Source: Sipunculus nudus
Taxonomy: Eukaryota; Annelida; Sipuncula; Golfingiida; Sipunculidae
NCBI GenBank assembly: GCA_026874595.1
Contig: CM049319.1
Coordinates: 38,017,473-38,081,472, forward strand
Direction: 5' to 3'
Length of the DNA: 64,000 bases
The stretch's first letter is position 1. Each line of letters begins with the position of its first letter. This document shows positions 1-15,800 of this stretch, one piece after another. Made by a program: the position numbers and the translations under genes. A model generated the notes under the pieces. That model saw nothing but the letters and a program-made list of their open reading frames with translations. It was not told where the DNA came from and made no database searches.

Positions 1-3000
1 AGTCACATTACTTGTCTGATGAAGGTTTGTCATGTCACATTACTTGTCAGATGAAGGACTGTCATGTCACATTACATCTCAGATGAAGGTTTGTCATGTC
101 ACATTACTTTTTAGATGAAGGTTTGTCATGTCACATAACTTGTCAGATGAAGGTTTGTCATGTCACATTACTTTTTAGATGAAGGTTTGTCATGTCATAT
201 TACTTGTCAGATGAAGGTCTGTCATGTCAAATTACTTGTCAGATGAAGGTCTGTCATGTCACATTACTTTTTAGATGAAGGTTTGTCATGTCACATTACT
301 TTTTAAATGAAGGTTTGTCATGTCACATTACATCTCAGATGAAGGTTTGTCATGTCACATTACTTTTTAGATGAAGGTCTGTCATGTCAAATTACTTGTC
401 AGATGAAGGTCTGTCATGTCACATAATAATACTCACATTACTTTTCAGATGAAGGTCTGTCAAGTCACATTACTTGTCAGATGAAGGTCTGTCATGTCAC
501 ATTACTTGTCAGATGAAGGTCTGTCAAGTCACATTACTTAACAGATGAAGGTCTGTCATGTCACATTACTTGTCAGATGAAGGTCTGTCATGTCACATTA
601 CTTCTCAGATGAAGGTCTGTCATGTCACATTACTTTTCAGATGAAGGTCTGTCATTTCACATTACTTGTCAGATGTAGGTCTCTCATGTCACATTACTTG
701 TCATATGAAGGTCTGTTATGTCACATTACTTGTCAGATGAAGGTCTGTCATGCCACATTACTTGTCAGATTAAGGTCTGTCATGTCACATTACTTTTCAG
801 ATGAAGGTCTGTCAAGTCACATTACTTGTTAGATGAAGGTCTGTCATGTCACATTACTTGTCAGATGAAGGTCTGTCATGTCACATTACTTCTCAGATGA
901 AGGTCTGTCATGTCACATTACTTTTCAGATGAAGGTCTGTCATTTCACATTACTTGTCAGATGTAGGTCTCTCATGTCACATTACTTGTCATATGAAGGT
1001 CTGTTATGTCACTTTACTTGTCAGATGAAGGTTTGTCATGTCACATTACTTGTTAGATGAAGGTCTGTCATGTCACATTACTTGTCAGATGAAGGTCTGT
1101 CATGTCACATTACTTTATATATAAAGGTTTCTCATGTCACATTACTTTTCAGATCAAGGTTTGTCATGTCACATTACTTGTCAGATGAAGGTCTGTCATG
1201 TCACATTACTTTTCAGATGAAGGTCTCTTATGTCACATTACTTGTTAGATGAAGGTCTGTCATGTCACATTACTTGTCATATGAAGGTCTGTCATGTCAC
1301 TTTACTTGTCAGATGAAGGTCTGTCATGTCACATTACTTGTCAGATGAAGGTTTGTCATGTCACATTACTTTTTAGATGAAGGTTTGTCATGTCACATTA
1401 CTTGTAAGATGAAGGTCTGTCATGTCACATTACATCTCAGATAAAGGTTTGTCATGTCACATTTCTTGTCAGATGAAGGTCTGTAATGTCACATTACTTG
1501 TCAGATGAAGGTCTGTCATGTCACATTACTTGACAGATAAAGATCTGTCATGTCAAATTACTTGTCAGATGAAGGTTTGTCATGTCACATTAAATCTCAG
1601 ATGAAGGTCTGTCATGTCACATTACTTTTTAGATGAAGGTTTGTCATGTCACATTACTTGTCAGATGAAGGTCTGTCATGTCAAATTACTTGTCAGATGA
1701 AGGTCTGTCATGTCACATTACATCTCAGATGAAGGTTTGTCATGTCACATTACTTTTTAGATGAAGGTCTGTCATGTCACATTACATGTCAGATGAAGGT
1801 CTGTCAAGTCACATTACTTGTCAGATGAAGGTCTGTCAAGTCACATTACTTGTCTGATGAAGGTTTGTCATGTCACAACACTTGTCAGATGAAGGACTGT
1901 CATGTCACATTACATCTCAGATGAAGGTTTGTCATGTCACATTACTTTTTAGATGAAGGTTTGTCATGTCACATAACTTGTCAGATGAAGGTTTGTCATG
2001 TCACATTACTTTTTAGATGAAGGTTTGTCATGTCATATTACTTGTCAGATGAAGGTCTGTCATGTCAAATTACTTGTCAGATGAAGGTCTGTCATGTCAC
2101 ATTACTTTTTAGATGAAGGTTTGTCATGTCACATTACTTTTTAAATGAAGGTTTGTCATGTCACATTACATCTCAGATGAAGGTTTGTCATGTCACATTA
2201 CTTTTTAGATGAAGGTTTGTCATGTCACATTACTTGTCAGATGAAGGTTTGTCATGTCACATTACTTTTTAGATGAAGGTTTGTCATGTCACATTACTTG
2301 TCAGATGAAGGTCTGTCATGTCAAATTACTTGTCAGATGAAGGTCTGTCATGTCACATTACTTGTCAGATGAAGGTCTGTCATGTCACATTACTTTTCAG
2401 ATGAAGGTCTGTCATGTCACATTACTTGACAGATGAAGGTCTGTCATGTCACATTACTTGTCAGATGAAGGTCTGTCATGTCACATTACTTGACAGATGA
2501 AGGTCTGTCATGTCACATTACTTGTCAGATGAAGGTCTGTCATGTCACTTTACTTGTCAGATGAAGGTCTGTCAAGTCACATTACTTGTCAGATGAAGGT
2601 CTGTCATGTCAAATTACTTGTCAGATGAAGGTCTGTCATGTCACATTACTTGTCAGATGAAGGTCTGTCATGTCACATTACTTTTCAGATGAAGGTCTGT
2701 CATGTCACATTACTTGACAGATGAAGGTCTGTCATGTCACATTACTTGTCAGATGAAGGTCTGTCATGTCAAATCACTTGACAGATGAAGGTCTGTCATG
2801 TCACATTACTTGTCAGATGAAGGTCTGTCATGTCACTTTACTTGTCAGATGAAGGTCTGTCAAGTCACATTACTTGTCAGATGAAGGTCTGTCGTGTCAA
2901 ATTACTTGTCAGATGAAGGTCTGTCATGTCACATTACTTGTCAGATGAAGGTCTGTCATGTCACATTACATCTCAGATGAAGGTTTGTCATGTCACTTTA

Positions 3001-6000
3001 CTTGTCAGATGAAGGTCTGTCAAGTCACATTACTTGTCAGATGAAGGTCTGTCATGTCAAATTACTTTTCAGATGGACGTCTGTCATGTCACATTATTTG
3101 TCAGATGAAGGTTTGTCATGTCACATTACTTGTCAGATGAAGGTCTGTAATGTCCATTACTTGTCAGATGAAGGTCTGTCATGTCACATTACTTGACAGA
3201 TGAAGGTCTGTCATGTCAAATTACTTGTCAGATGAAGGTCTGTCATGTCACATTACATCTCAGATGAAGGTCTGTCATGTCACATTACTTGTCAGATGAA
3301 GGTCTGTAATGTCACATTACTTGTCAGATGAAGGTTTGTCATGTCACATTAAATCTCAGATGAAGGTCTGTCATGTCACATTACTTTTTAGATGAAGGTT
3401 TGTCATGTCACATTTCTTTTTAGATGAAGGTTTGTCATGTCACATTACTTGTCAGATGAAGGTTTGTCATGTCACATTACTTTTTAGATGAAGGTTTGTC
3501 ATGTCACATTACTTGTCAGATGAAGGTCTGTCATGTCACATTACTTGACAGATGAAGATCTGTCATGTCAAATTACTTGTCAGATGAAGGTTTGTCATGT
3601 CACATTAAATCTCAGATGAAGGTCTGTCATGTCACATTACTTTTTAGATGAAGGTTTGTCATGTCACATTACTTGTCAGATGAAGGTCTGTCATGTCAAA
3701 TTACTTGTCAGATGAAGGTCTGTCATGTCACATTACATCTCAGATGAAGGTTTGTCATGTCACATTACTTGACAGATGAAGTTCTGTCATGTCACATTAC
3801 TTGTCAGATGAAGGTCTGTCAAGTCACATTACTTGTCAGATGAAGGTCTGTCAAGTCACATTACTTGTCAGATGAAGGTTTGTCATGTCACATTACTTGT
3901 CAGATGAAGGTCTGTCATGTCACATTACATCTATGATGAAGGTTTGTCATGTCACATTACTTTTTAGATGAAGGTTTGTCATGTCACATTACTTGTCAGA
4001 TGAAGGTTTGTCATGTCACATTACTTTTTAGATGAAGGTTTGTCATGTCACATTACTTGTCAGATGAAGGTCTGTCATGTCAAATTACTTGTCAGATGAA
4101 GGTCTGTCATGTCACATTACTTTATAGATGAAGGTTTCTCATGTCACATTACTTTTTAGATGAAGGTTTGTCATGTCACATTACATCTCAGATGAAGGTT
4201 TGTCATGTCACATTACTTTTTAGATGAAGGTTTGTCATGTCACATTACTTGTCAGATGAAGGTTTGTCATGTCACATTACTTTTAGATGAAGGTTTGTCA
4301 TGTCACATTACTTGTCAGATGAAGGTCTGTCATGTCAAATTACTTGTCAGATGAAGGTCTGTCATGTCACATTACATCTCAGATGAAGGTTTGTCATGTC
4401 ACATTACTTGACAGATGAAGGTCTGTCATGTCACATTACTTTTTAGATGAAGGTTTGTCATGTCACATTACTTTTTAGATGAAGGTTTGTCATGTCACAT
4501 TACTTGTCAGATGAAGGTCTGTCATGTCACAATATATCTCAGATGAAGGTTTGTCATGTCACATTACTTTTTAGATGAAGGTCTGTCATGTCACATTACT
4601 TGACAGATGAAGGTTTGTCATGTCACATTACTTGTCAGATGAACGTCTGTCATTTTACATTACTTGTCAGATGAAGGTCTGTCATGTCACATTACTTGAC
4701 AGATGAAGGTCTGTCATGTCACATTACTTGTCAGATGAAGGTCTGTCATGTCACATTACTTTATATATAAAGGTTTCTCATGTCACATTACTTTTCAGAT
4801 GAAGGTTTGTCATGTCACATTACTTGTCAGATGAAGGTCTGTCATGTCACATTACTTTTCAGATGAAGGTCTCTTATGTCACATTACTTGTTAGATGAAG
4901 GTCTGTCATGTCACATTACTTGTCATATGAAGGTCTGTCATGTCACTTTACTTGTCAGATGAAGGTCTGTCATGTCACATTACTTGTCAGATGAAGGTTT
5001 GTCATGTCACATTACTTTTTAGATGAAGGTTTGTCATGTCACATTACTTGTAAGATGAAGGTCTGTCATGTCACATTACATCTCAGATAAAGGTTTGTCA
5101 TGTCACATTTCTTGTCAGATGAAGGTCTGTAATGTCACATTACTTGTCAGATGAAGGTCTGTCATGTCACATTACTTGACAGATGAAGATCTGTCATGTC
5201 AAATTACTTGTCAGATGAAGGTTTGTCATGTCACATTAAATCTCAGATGAAGGTCTGTCATGTCACATTACTTTTTAGATGAAGGTTTGTCATGTCACAT
5301 TACTTGTCAGATGAAGGTCTGTCATGTCAAATTACTTGTCAGATGAAGGTCTGTCATGTCACATTACATCTCAGATGAAGGTTTGTCATGTCACATTACT
5401 TTTTAGATGAAGATCTGTCATGTCACATTACATGTCAGATGAAGGTCTGTCAAGTCACATTACTTGTCAGATGAAGGTCTGTCAAGTCACATTACTTGTC
5501 TGATGAAGGTTTGTCATGTCACATTACTTGTCAGATGAAGGACTGTCATGTCACATTACATCTCAGATGAAGGTTTGTCATGTCACATTACTTTTTAGAT
5601 GAAGGTTTGTCATGTCACATAACTTGTCAGATGAAGGTTTGTCATGTCACATTACTTTTTAGATGAAGGTTTGTCATGTCATATTACTTGTCAGATGAAG
5701 GTCTGTCATGTCAAATTACTTGTCAGATGAAGGTCTGTCATGTCACATTACTTTTTAGATGAAGGTTTGTCATGTCACATTACTTTTTAAATGAAGGTTT
5801 GTCATGTCACATTACATCTCAGATGAAGGTTTGTCATGTCACATTACTTTTTAGATGAAGGTCTGTCATGTCAAATTACTTGTCAGATGAAGGTCTGTCA
5901 TGTCACATAATAATACTCACATTACTTTTCAGATGAAGGTCTGTCAAGTCACATTACTTGTCAGATGAAGGTCTGTCATGTCACATTACTTGTCAGATGA

Positions 6001-9000
6001 AGGTCTGTCAAGTCACATTACTTAACAGATGAAGGTCTGTCATGTCACATTACTTGTCAGATGAAGGTCTGTCATGTCACATTACTTCTCAGATGAAGGT
6101 CTGTCATGTCACATTACTTTTCAGATGAAGGTCTGTCATTTCACATTACTTGTCAGATGTAGGTCTCTCATGTCACATTACTTGTCATATGAAGGTCTGT
6201 TATGTCACATTACTTGTCAGATGAAGGTCTGTCATGCCACATTACTTGTCAGATTAAGGTCTGTCATGTCACATTACTTTTCAGATGAAGGTCTGTCAAG
6301 TCACATTACTTGTTAGATGAAGGTCTGTCATGTCACATTACTTGTCAGATGAAGGTCTGTCATGTCACATTACTTCTCAGATGAAGGTCTGTCATGTCAC
6401 ATTACTTTTCAGATGAAGGTCTGTCATTTCACATTACTTGTCAGATGTAGGTCTCTCATGTCACATTACTTGTCATATGAAGGTCTGTTATGTCACTTTA
6501 CTTGTCAGATGAAGGTTTGTCATGTCACATTACTTGTTAGATGAAGGTCTGTCATGTCACATTACTTGTCAGATGAAGGTCTGTCATGTCACATTACTTT
6601 ATATATAAAGGTTTCTCATGTCACATTACTTTTCAGATGAAGGTTTGTCATGTCACATTACTTGTCAGATGAAGGTCTGTCATGTCACATTACTTTTCAG
6701 ATGAAGGTCTCTTATGTCACATTACTTGTTAGATGAAGGTCTGTCATGTCACATTACTTGTCATATGAAGGTCTGTCATGTCACTTTACTTGTCAGATGA
6801 AGGTCTGTCATGTCACATTACTTGTCAGATGAAGGTTTGTCATGTCACATTACTTTTTAGATGAAGGTTTGTCATGTCACATTACTTGTAAGATGAAGGT
6901 CTGTCATGTCACATTACATCTCAGATAAAGGTTTGTCATGTCACATTTCTTGTCAGATGAAGGTCTGTAATGTCACATTACTTGTCAGATGAAGGTCTGT
7001 CATGTCACATTACTTGACAGATGAAGATCTGTCATGTCAAATTACTTGTCAGATGAAGGTTTGTCATGTCACATTAAATCTCAGATGAAGGTCTGTCATG
7101 TCACATTACTTTTTAGATGAAGGTTTGTCATGTCACATTACTTGTCAGATGAAGGTCTGTCATGTCAAATTACTTGTCAGATGAAGGTCTGTCATGTCAC
7201 ATTACATCTCAGATGAAGGTTTGTCATGTCACATTACTTTTTAGATGAAGATCTGTCATGTCACATTACATGTCAGATGAAGGTCTGTCAAGTCACATTA
7301 CTTGTCAGATGAAGGTCTGTCAAGTCACATTACTTGTCTGATGAAGGTTTGTCATGTCACATTACTTGTCAGATGAAGGACTGTCATGTCACATTACATC
7401 TCAGATGAAGGTTTGTCATGTCACATTACTTTTTAGATGAAGGTTTGTCATGTCACATAACTTGTCAGATGAAGGTTTGTCATGTCACATTACTTTTTAG
7501 ATGAAGGTTTGTCATGTCATATTACTTGTCAGATGAAGGTCTGTCATGTCAAATTACTTGTCAGATGAAGGTCTGTCATGTCACATTACTTTTTAGATGA
7601 AGGTTTGTCATGTCACATTACTTTTTAAATGAAGGTTTGTCATGTCACATTACATCTCAGATGAAGGTTTGTCATGTCACATTACTTTTTAGATGAAGGT
7701 CTGTCATGTCAAATTACTTGTCAGATGAAGGTCTGTCATGTCACATAATAATACTCACATTACTTTTCAGATGAAGGTCTGTCAAGTCACATTACTTGTC
7801 AGATGAAGGTCTGTCATGTCACATTACTTGTCAGATGAAGGTCTGTCAAGTCACATTACTTAACAGATGAAGGTCTGTCATGTCACATTACTTGTCAGAT
7901 GAAGGTCTGTCATGTCACATTACTTCTCAGATGAAGGTCTGTCATGTCACATTACTTTTCAGATGAAGGTCTGTCATTTCACATTACTTGTCAGATGTAG
8001 GTCTCTCATGTCACATTACTTGTCATATGAAGGTCTGTTATGTCACATTACTTGTCAGATGAAGGTCTGTCATGCCACATTACTTGTCAGATGAAGGTCT
8101 GTCATGTCACATTACTTTTCAGATGAAGGTCTGTCAAGTCACATTACTTGTTAGATGAAGGTCTGTCATGTCACATTACTTGTCAGATGAAGGTCTGTCA
8201 TGTCACATTACTTCTCAGATGAAGGTCTGTCATGTCACATTACTTTTCAGATGAAGGTCTGTCATTTCACATTACTTGTCAGATGTAGGTCTCTCATGTC
8301 ACATTACTTGTCATATGAAGGTCTGTTATGTCACTTTACTTGTCAGATGAAGGTTTGTCATGTCACATTACTTGTTAGATGAAGGTCTGTCATGTCACAT
8401 TACTTGTCAGATGAAGGTCTGTCATGTCACATTACTTTATATATAAAGGTTTCTCATGTCACATTACTTTTCAGATGAAGGTTTGTCATGTCACATTACT
8501 TGTCAGATGAAGGTCTGTCATGTCACATTACTTTTCAGATGAAGGTCTCTTATGTCACATTACTTGTTAGATGAAGGTCTGTCATGTCACATTACTTGTC
8601 ATATGAAGGTCTGTCATGTCACTTTACTTGTCAGATGAAGGTCTGTCATGTCACATTACTTGTCAGATGAAGGTTTGTCATGTCACATTACTTTTTAGAT
8701 GAAGGTTTGTCATGTCACATTACTTGTAAGATGAAGGTCTGTCATGTCACATTACATCTCAGATAAAGGTTTGTCATGTCACATTTCTTGTCAGATGAAG
8801 GTCTGTAATGTCACATTACTTGTCAGATGAAGGTCTGTCATGTCACATTACTTGACAGATGAAGATCTGTCATGTCAAATTACTTGTCAGATGAAGGTTT
8901 GTCATGTCACATTAAATCTCAGATGAAGGTCTGTCATGTCACATTACTTTTTAGATGAAGGTTTGTCATGTCACATTACTTGTCAGATGAAGGTCTGTCA

Positions 9001-12000
9001 TGTCAAATTTCTTGTCAGATGAAGGTCTGTCATGTCACATTACATCTCAGATGAAGGTTTGTCATGTCACATTACTTTTTAGATGAAGGTCTGTCATGTC
9101 ACATTACATGTCAGATGAAGGTCTGTCAAGTCACATTACTTGTCAGATGAAGGTCTGTCAAGTCACATTACTTGTCTGATGAAGGTTTGTCATGTCACAT
9201 TACTTGTCAGATGAAGGACTGTCATGTCACATTACATCTCAGATGAAGGTTTGTCATGTCACATTACTTTTTAGATGAAGGTTTGTCATGTCACATAACT
9301 TGTCAGATGAAGGTTTGTCATGTCACATTACTTTTTAGATGAAGGTTTGTCATGTCATATTACTTGTCAGATGAAGGTCTGTCATGTCAAATTACTTGTC
9401 AGATGAAGGTCTGTCATGTCACATTACTTTTTAGATGAAGGTTTGTCATGTCACATTACTTTTTAAATGAAGGTTTGTCATGTCACATTACATCTCAGAT
9501 GAAGGTTTGTCATGTCACATTACTTTTTAGATGAAGGTTTGTCATGTCACATTACTTGTCAGATGAAGGTTTGTCATGTCACATTACTTTTTAGATGAAG
9601 GTTTGTCATGTCACATTACTTGTCAGATGAAGGTCTGTCATGTCAAATTACTTGTCAGATGAAGGTCTGTCATGTCACATTACTTGTCAGATGAAGGTCT
9701 GTCATGTCACATTACTTTTCAGATGAAGGTCTGTCATGTCACATTACTTGACAGATGAAGGTCTGTCATGTCACATTACTTGTCAGATGAAGGTCTGTCA
9801 TGTCACAGTTCTTGACAGATGAAGGTCTGTCATGTCACATTACTTGTCAGATGAAGGTCTGTCATGTCACTTTACTTGTCAGATGAAGGTCTGTCAAGTC
9901 ACATTACTTGTCAGATGAAGGTCTGTCATGTCAAATTACTTGTCAGATGAAGGTCTGTCATGTCACATTACTTGTCAGATGAAGGTCTGTCATGTCACAT
10001 TACTTTTCAGATGAAGGTCTGTCATGTCACATTACTTGACAGATGAAGGTCTGTCATGTCACATTACTTGTCAGATGAAGGTCTGTCATGTCAAATCACT
10101 TGACAGATGAAGGTCTGTCATGTCACATTACTTGTCAGATGAAGGTCTGTCATGTCACTTTACTTGTCAGATGAAGGTCTGTCAAGTCACATTACTTGTC
10201 AGATGAAGGTCTGTCGTGTCAAATTACTTGTCAGATGAAGGTCTGTCATGTCACATTACTTGTCAGATGAAGGTCTGTCATGTCACATTACATCTCAGAT
10301 GAAGGTTTGTCATGTCACTTTACTTGTCAGATGAAGGTCTGTCAAGTCACATTACTTGTCAGATGAAGGTCTGTCATGTCAAATTACTTTTCAGATGGAC
10401 GTCTGTCATGTCACATTATTTGTCAGATGAAGGTTTGTCATGTCACATTACTTGTCAGATGAAGGTCTGTAATGTCCATTACTTGTCAGATGAAGGTCTG
10501 TCATGTCACATTACTTGACAGATGAAGGTCTGTCATGTCAAATTACTTGTCAGATGAAGGTCTGTCATGTCACATTACATCTCAGATGAAGGTCTGTCAT
10601 GTCACATTACTTGTCAGATGAAGGTCTGTAATGTCACATTACTTGTCAGATGAAGGTTTGTCATGTCACATTAAATCTCAGATGAAGGTCTGTCATGTCA
10701 CATTACTTTTTAGATGAAGGTTTGTCATGTCACATTTCTTTTTAGATGAAGGTTTGTCATGTCACATTACTTGTCAGATGAAGGTTTGTCATGTCACATT
10801 ACTTTTTAGATGAAGGTTTGTCATGTCACATTACTTGTCAGATGAAGGTCTGTCATGTCACATTACTTGACAGATGAAGATCTGTCATGTCAAATTACTT
10901 GTCAGATGAAGGTTTGTCATGTCACATTAAATCTCAGATGAAGGTCTGTCATGTCACATTACTTTTTAGATGAAGGTTTGTCATGTCACATTACTTGTCA
11001 GATGAAGGTCTGTCATGTCAAATTACTTGTCAGATGAAGGTCTGTCATGTCACATTACATCTCAGATGAAGGTTTGTCATGTCACATTACTTGACAGATG
11101 AAGTTCTGTCATGTCACATTACTTGTCAGATGAAGGTCTGTCAAGTCACATTACTTGTCAGATGAAGGTCTGTCAAGTCACATTACTTGTCAGATGAAGG
11201 TTTGTCATGTCACATTACTTGTCAGATGAAGGTCTGTCATGTCACATTACATCTATGATGAAGGTTTGTCATGTCACATTACTTTTTAGATGAAGGTTTG
11301 TCATGTCACATTACTTGTCAGATGAAGGTTTGTCATGTCACATTACTTTTTAGATGAAGGTTTGTCATGTCACATTACTTGTCAGATGAAGGTCTGTCAT
11401 GTCAAATTACTTGTCAGATGAAGGTCTGTCATGTCACATTACTTTATAGATGAAGGTTTCTCATGTCACATTACTTTTTAGATGAAGGTTTGTCATGTCA
11501 CATTACATCTCAGATGAAGGTTTGTCATGTCACATTACTTTTTAGATGAAGGTTTGTCATGTCACATTACTTGTCAGATGAAGGTTTGTCATGTCACATT
11601 ACTTTTAGATGAAGGTTTGTCATGTCACATTACTTGTCAGATGAAGGTCTGTCATGTCAAATTACTTGTCAGATGAAGGTCTGTCATGTCACATTACATC
11701 TCAGATGAAGGTTTGTCATGTCACATTACTTGACAGATGAAGGTCTGTCATGTCACATTACTTTTTAGATGAAGGTTTGTCATGTCACATTACTTTTTAG
11801 ATGAAGGTTTGTCATGTCACATTACTTGTCAGATGAAGGTCTGTCATGTCACAATATATCTCAGATGAAGGTTTGTCATGTCACATTACTTTTTAGATGA
11901 AGGTCTGTCATGTCACATTACTTGACAGATGAAGGTTTGTCATGTCACATTACTTGTCAGATGAACGTCTGTCATTTTACATTACTTGTCAGATGAAGGT

Positions 12001-12071
12001 CTGTCATGTCACATTACTTGACAGATGAAGGTCTGTCATGTCACATTACTTGTCAGATGAAGGTCTGTCAT
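1..12071 (+). repeat. 7,322-bp higher-order duplication within the satellite
   Basis: Positions 1-4,749 match 7,323-12,071 at a constant offset of 7,322 bp. Landmarks are the 14-bp-insertion monomer (421 and 7,743) and the shortened TGTCCATTAC monomer (3,151 and 10,473). The copies diverge at 4,750 versus 12,072. A few substitutions separate them, for example near 1,873 versus 9,195, and near 2,516 versus 9,808. The left end is cut by the window edge, so the true length is unknown. Confidence 0.85.
4700..9538 (+). repeat. 1,838-bp higher-order repeat, about 2.6 tandem copies
   Basis: A rare monomer carrying TTATATATAAAGG recurs at about 4,761, 6,599 and 8,437, each 1,838 bp apart. The 14-bp-insertion monomer recurs at 5,905 and 7,743. 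The copies lose alignment at 7,701 versus 9,539. Positions 1-2,215 carry further copies of the same unit: the start of the window matches 1,839 onward. Unequal exchange between units is the likely cause of the expansion. Confidence 0.82.
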
Positions 12072-12897
12072 TTTAAATTACTTGTCAGATGAAGGTCTAT
12101 CATGTCACATTACTTTTTAGATGAAGGTCTGTCATGTCACATTACTTGACAGATGAAGGTCTGTCATGCCACATTACTTGTCAGATGAAGGTCTGTCATT
12201 TTACATTACTTGTCGGATGAAGGTCTGTCATGTCACATTACTTGACAGATGAAGGTCTGTCATGTCACATTACTTGTCAGATGAAGGTCTGTCATGTCAC
12301 ATTACTTTTTAGATGAAGGTTTGTCATGTCACATTACTTGTCAGATGAAGTTTTGTCATGTCACATTACTTGTCAGATGAAGGTCTGTCATGTCACATTA
12401 CATCTCAGATGAAGGTTTGTCATGTCACATTTCTTTTTAGATGAAGGTTTGTCATGTCACATTACTTGTCAGATGAAGGTCTGTCATGTCACATTACTTG
12501 TCAGATGAAGGTTTGTCATGTCACATTACTTTTCAGATGAAGGTCTGTCAAGTCACATTACTTTTCAGATGAAGGTTTGTCATGTCACATTACTTGTCAG
12601 ATGAAGGTCTGTCATGTCACATTACTTTTCAGATGAAGGTCTCTTATGTCACATTACTTTTTAGATGAAGGTCTGTCATGTCACATTACTTTTTAGATGA
12701 AGGTTTGTCATGTCACATTACTTGTCAGATGAAGGTTTGTCATGTCACATTACTTTTTAGATGGTCTGTCATGTCACATTACTTGTCAGATGAAGGTTTG
12801 TCATGTCACATTACTTTTTAGATGAAGGTTTGTCATGTCACATTACTTGTCAGATGAAGGTTTGTCATGTCACATTACATCTCAGATGAAGGTTTGT

Positions 12898-15800
12898 CAT
12901 GTCACATTACTTTTTAGATGAAGGTCTGTCATGTCAAATTACTTGTCAGATGAAGGTCTGTCATGTCACATAATAATACTCACATTACTTTTCAGATGAA
13001 GGTCTGTCAAGTCACATTACTTGTCAGATGAAGGTCTGTCATGTCACATTACTTGTCAGATGAAGGTCTGTCAAGTCACATTACTTAACAGATGAAGGTC
13101 TGTCATGTCACATTACTTGTCAGATGAAGGTCTGTCATGTCACATTACTTCTCAGATGAAGGTCTGTCATGTCACATTACTTTTCAGATGAAGGTCTGTC
13201 ATTTCACATTACTTGTCAGATGTAGGTCTCTCATGTCACATTACTTGTCATATGAAGGTCTGTTATGTCACATTACTTGTCAGATGAAGGTCTGTCATGC
13301 CACATTACTTGTCAGATTAAGGTCTGTCATGTCACATTACTTTTCAGATGAAGGTCTGTCAAGTCACATTACTTGTCAGATGAAGGTTTGTCATGTCACA
13401 TTACTTGTTAGATGAAGGTCTGTCATGTCACATTACTTGTCAGATGAAGGTCTGTCATGTCACATTACTTTATATATAAAGGTTTCTCATGTCACATTAC
13501 TTTTCAGATGAAGGTTTGTCATGTCACATTACTTGTCAGATGAAGGTCTGTCATGTCACATTACTTTTCAGATGAAGGTCTCTTATGTCACATTACTTGT
13601 TAGATGAAGGTCTGTCATGTCACATTACTTGTCATATGAAGGTCTGTCATGTCACTTTACTTGTCAGATGAAGGTCTGTCATGTCACATTACTTGTCAGA
13701 TGAAGGTTTGTCATGTCACATTACTTTTTAGATGAAGGTTTGTCATGTCACATTACTTGTAAGATGAAGGTCTGTCATGTCACATTACATCTCAGATAAA
13801 GGTTTGTCATGTCACATTTCTTGTCAGATGAAGGTCTGTAATGTCACATTACTTGTCAGATGAAGGTCTGTCATGTCACATTACTTGACAGATGAAGATC
13901 TGTCATGTCAAATTACTTGTCAGATGAAGGTTTGTCATGTCACATTAAATCTCAGATGAAGGTCTGTCATGTCACATTACTTTTTAGATGAAGGTTTGTC
14001 ATGTCACATTACTTGTCAGATGAAGGTCTGTCATGTCAAATTACTTGTCAGATGAAGGTCTGTCATGTCACATTACATCTCAGATGAAGGTTTGTCATGT
14101 CACATTACTTTTTAGATGAAGGCCTGTCATGTCACATTACATGTCAGATGAAGGTCTGTCAAGTCACATTACTTGTCAGATGAAGGTCTGTCAAGTCACA
14201 TTACTTGTCTGATGAAGGTTTGTCATGTCACATTACTTGTCAGATGAAGGTCTGTCATGTCACATTACATCTCAGATGAAGGTTTGTCATGTCACATTAC
14301 TTTTTAGATGAAGGTTTGTCATGTCACATAACTTGTCAGATGAAGGTTTGTCATGTCACATTACTTTTTAGATGAAGGTTTGTCATGTCATATTACTTGT
14401 CAGATGAAGGTCTGTCATGTCAAATTACTTGTCAGATGAAGGTCTGTCATGTCACATTACTTTTTAGATGAAGGTTTGTCATGTCACATTACTTTTTAAA
14501 TGAAGGTTTGTCATGTCACATTACATCTCAGATGAAGGTTTGTCATGTCACATTACTTTTTAGATGAAGGTTTGTCATGTCACATTACTTTTTAGATGAA
14601 GGTCTGTCATGTCACATTACTTTTTAGATGAAGGTTTGTCATGTCACATTACTTGTCAGATTAAGGTCTGTCATGTCAAATTACTTGTCAGATGAAGGTC
14701 TGTCATGTCACATTACTTGTCAGATGAAGGTCTGTCATGTCACATTACTTTTCAGATGAAGGTCTGTCATGTCACATTACTTGACAGATGAAGGTCTGTC
14801 ATGTCACATTACTTGTCAGATGAAGGTCTGTCATGTCACATTACTTGACAGATGAAGGTCTGTCATGTCACATTACTTGTCAGATGAAGGTCTGTCATGT
14901 CACTTTACTTGTCAGATGAAGGTCTGTCAAGTCACATTACTTGTCAGATGAAGGTCTGTCATGTCAAATTACTTGTCAGATGAAGGTCTGTCATGTCACA
15001 TTACTTGTCAGATGAAGGTCTGTCATGTCACATTACTTTTCAGATGAAGGTCTGTCATGTCACATTACTTGACAGATGAAGGTCTGTCATGTCACATTAC
15101 TTGTCAGATGAAGGTCTGTCATGTCAAATCACTTGACAGATGAAGGTCTGTCATGTCACATTACTTGTCAGATGAAGGTCTGTCATGTCACTTTACTTGT
15201 CAGATGAAGGTCTGTCAAGTCACATTACTTGTCAGATGAAGGTCTGTCGTGTCAAATTACTTGTCAGATGAAGGTCTGTCATGTCACATTACTTGTCAGA
15301 TGAAGGTCTGTCATGTCACATTACATCTCAGATGAAGGTTTGTCATGTCACTTTACTTGTCAGATGAAGGTCTGTCAAGTCACATTACTTGTCAGATGAA
15401 GGTCTGTCATGTCAAATTACTTTTCAGATGAACGTCTGTCATGTCACATTATTTGTCAGATGAAGGTTTGTCATGTCACATTACTTGTCAGATGAAGGTC
15501 TGTAATGTCCATTACTTGTCAGATGAAGGTCTGTCATGTCACATTACTTGACAGATGAAGGTCTGTCATGTCAAATTACTTGTCAGATGAAGGTCTGTCA
15601 TGTCACATTACATCTCAGATGAAGGTCTGTCATGTCACATTACTTGTCAGATGAAGGTCTGAAATGTCACATTACTTGTCAGATGAAGGTTTGTCATGTC
15701 ACATTAAATCTCAGATGAAGGTCTGTCATGTCACATTACTTTTTAGATGAAGGTTTGTCATGTCACATTTCTTTTCAGATGAAGGTTTGTCATGTCACAT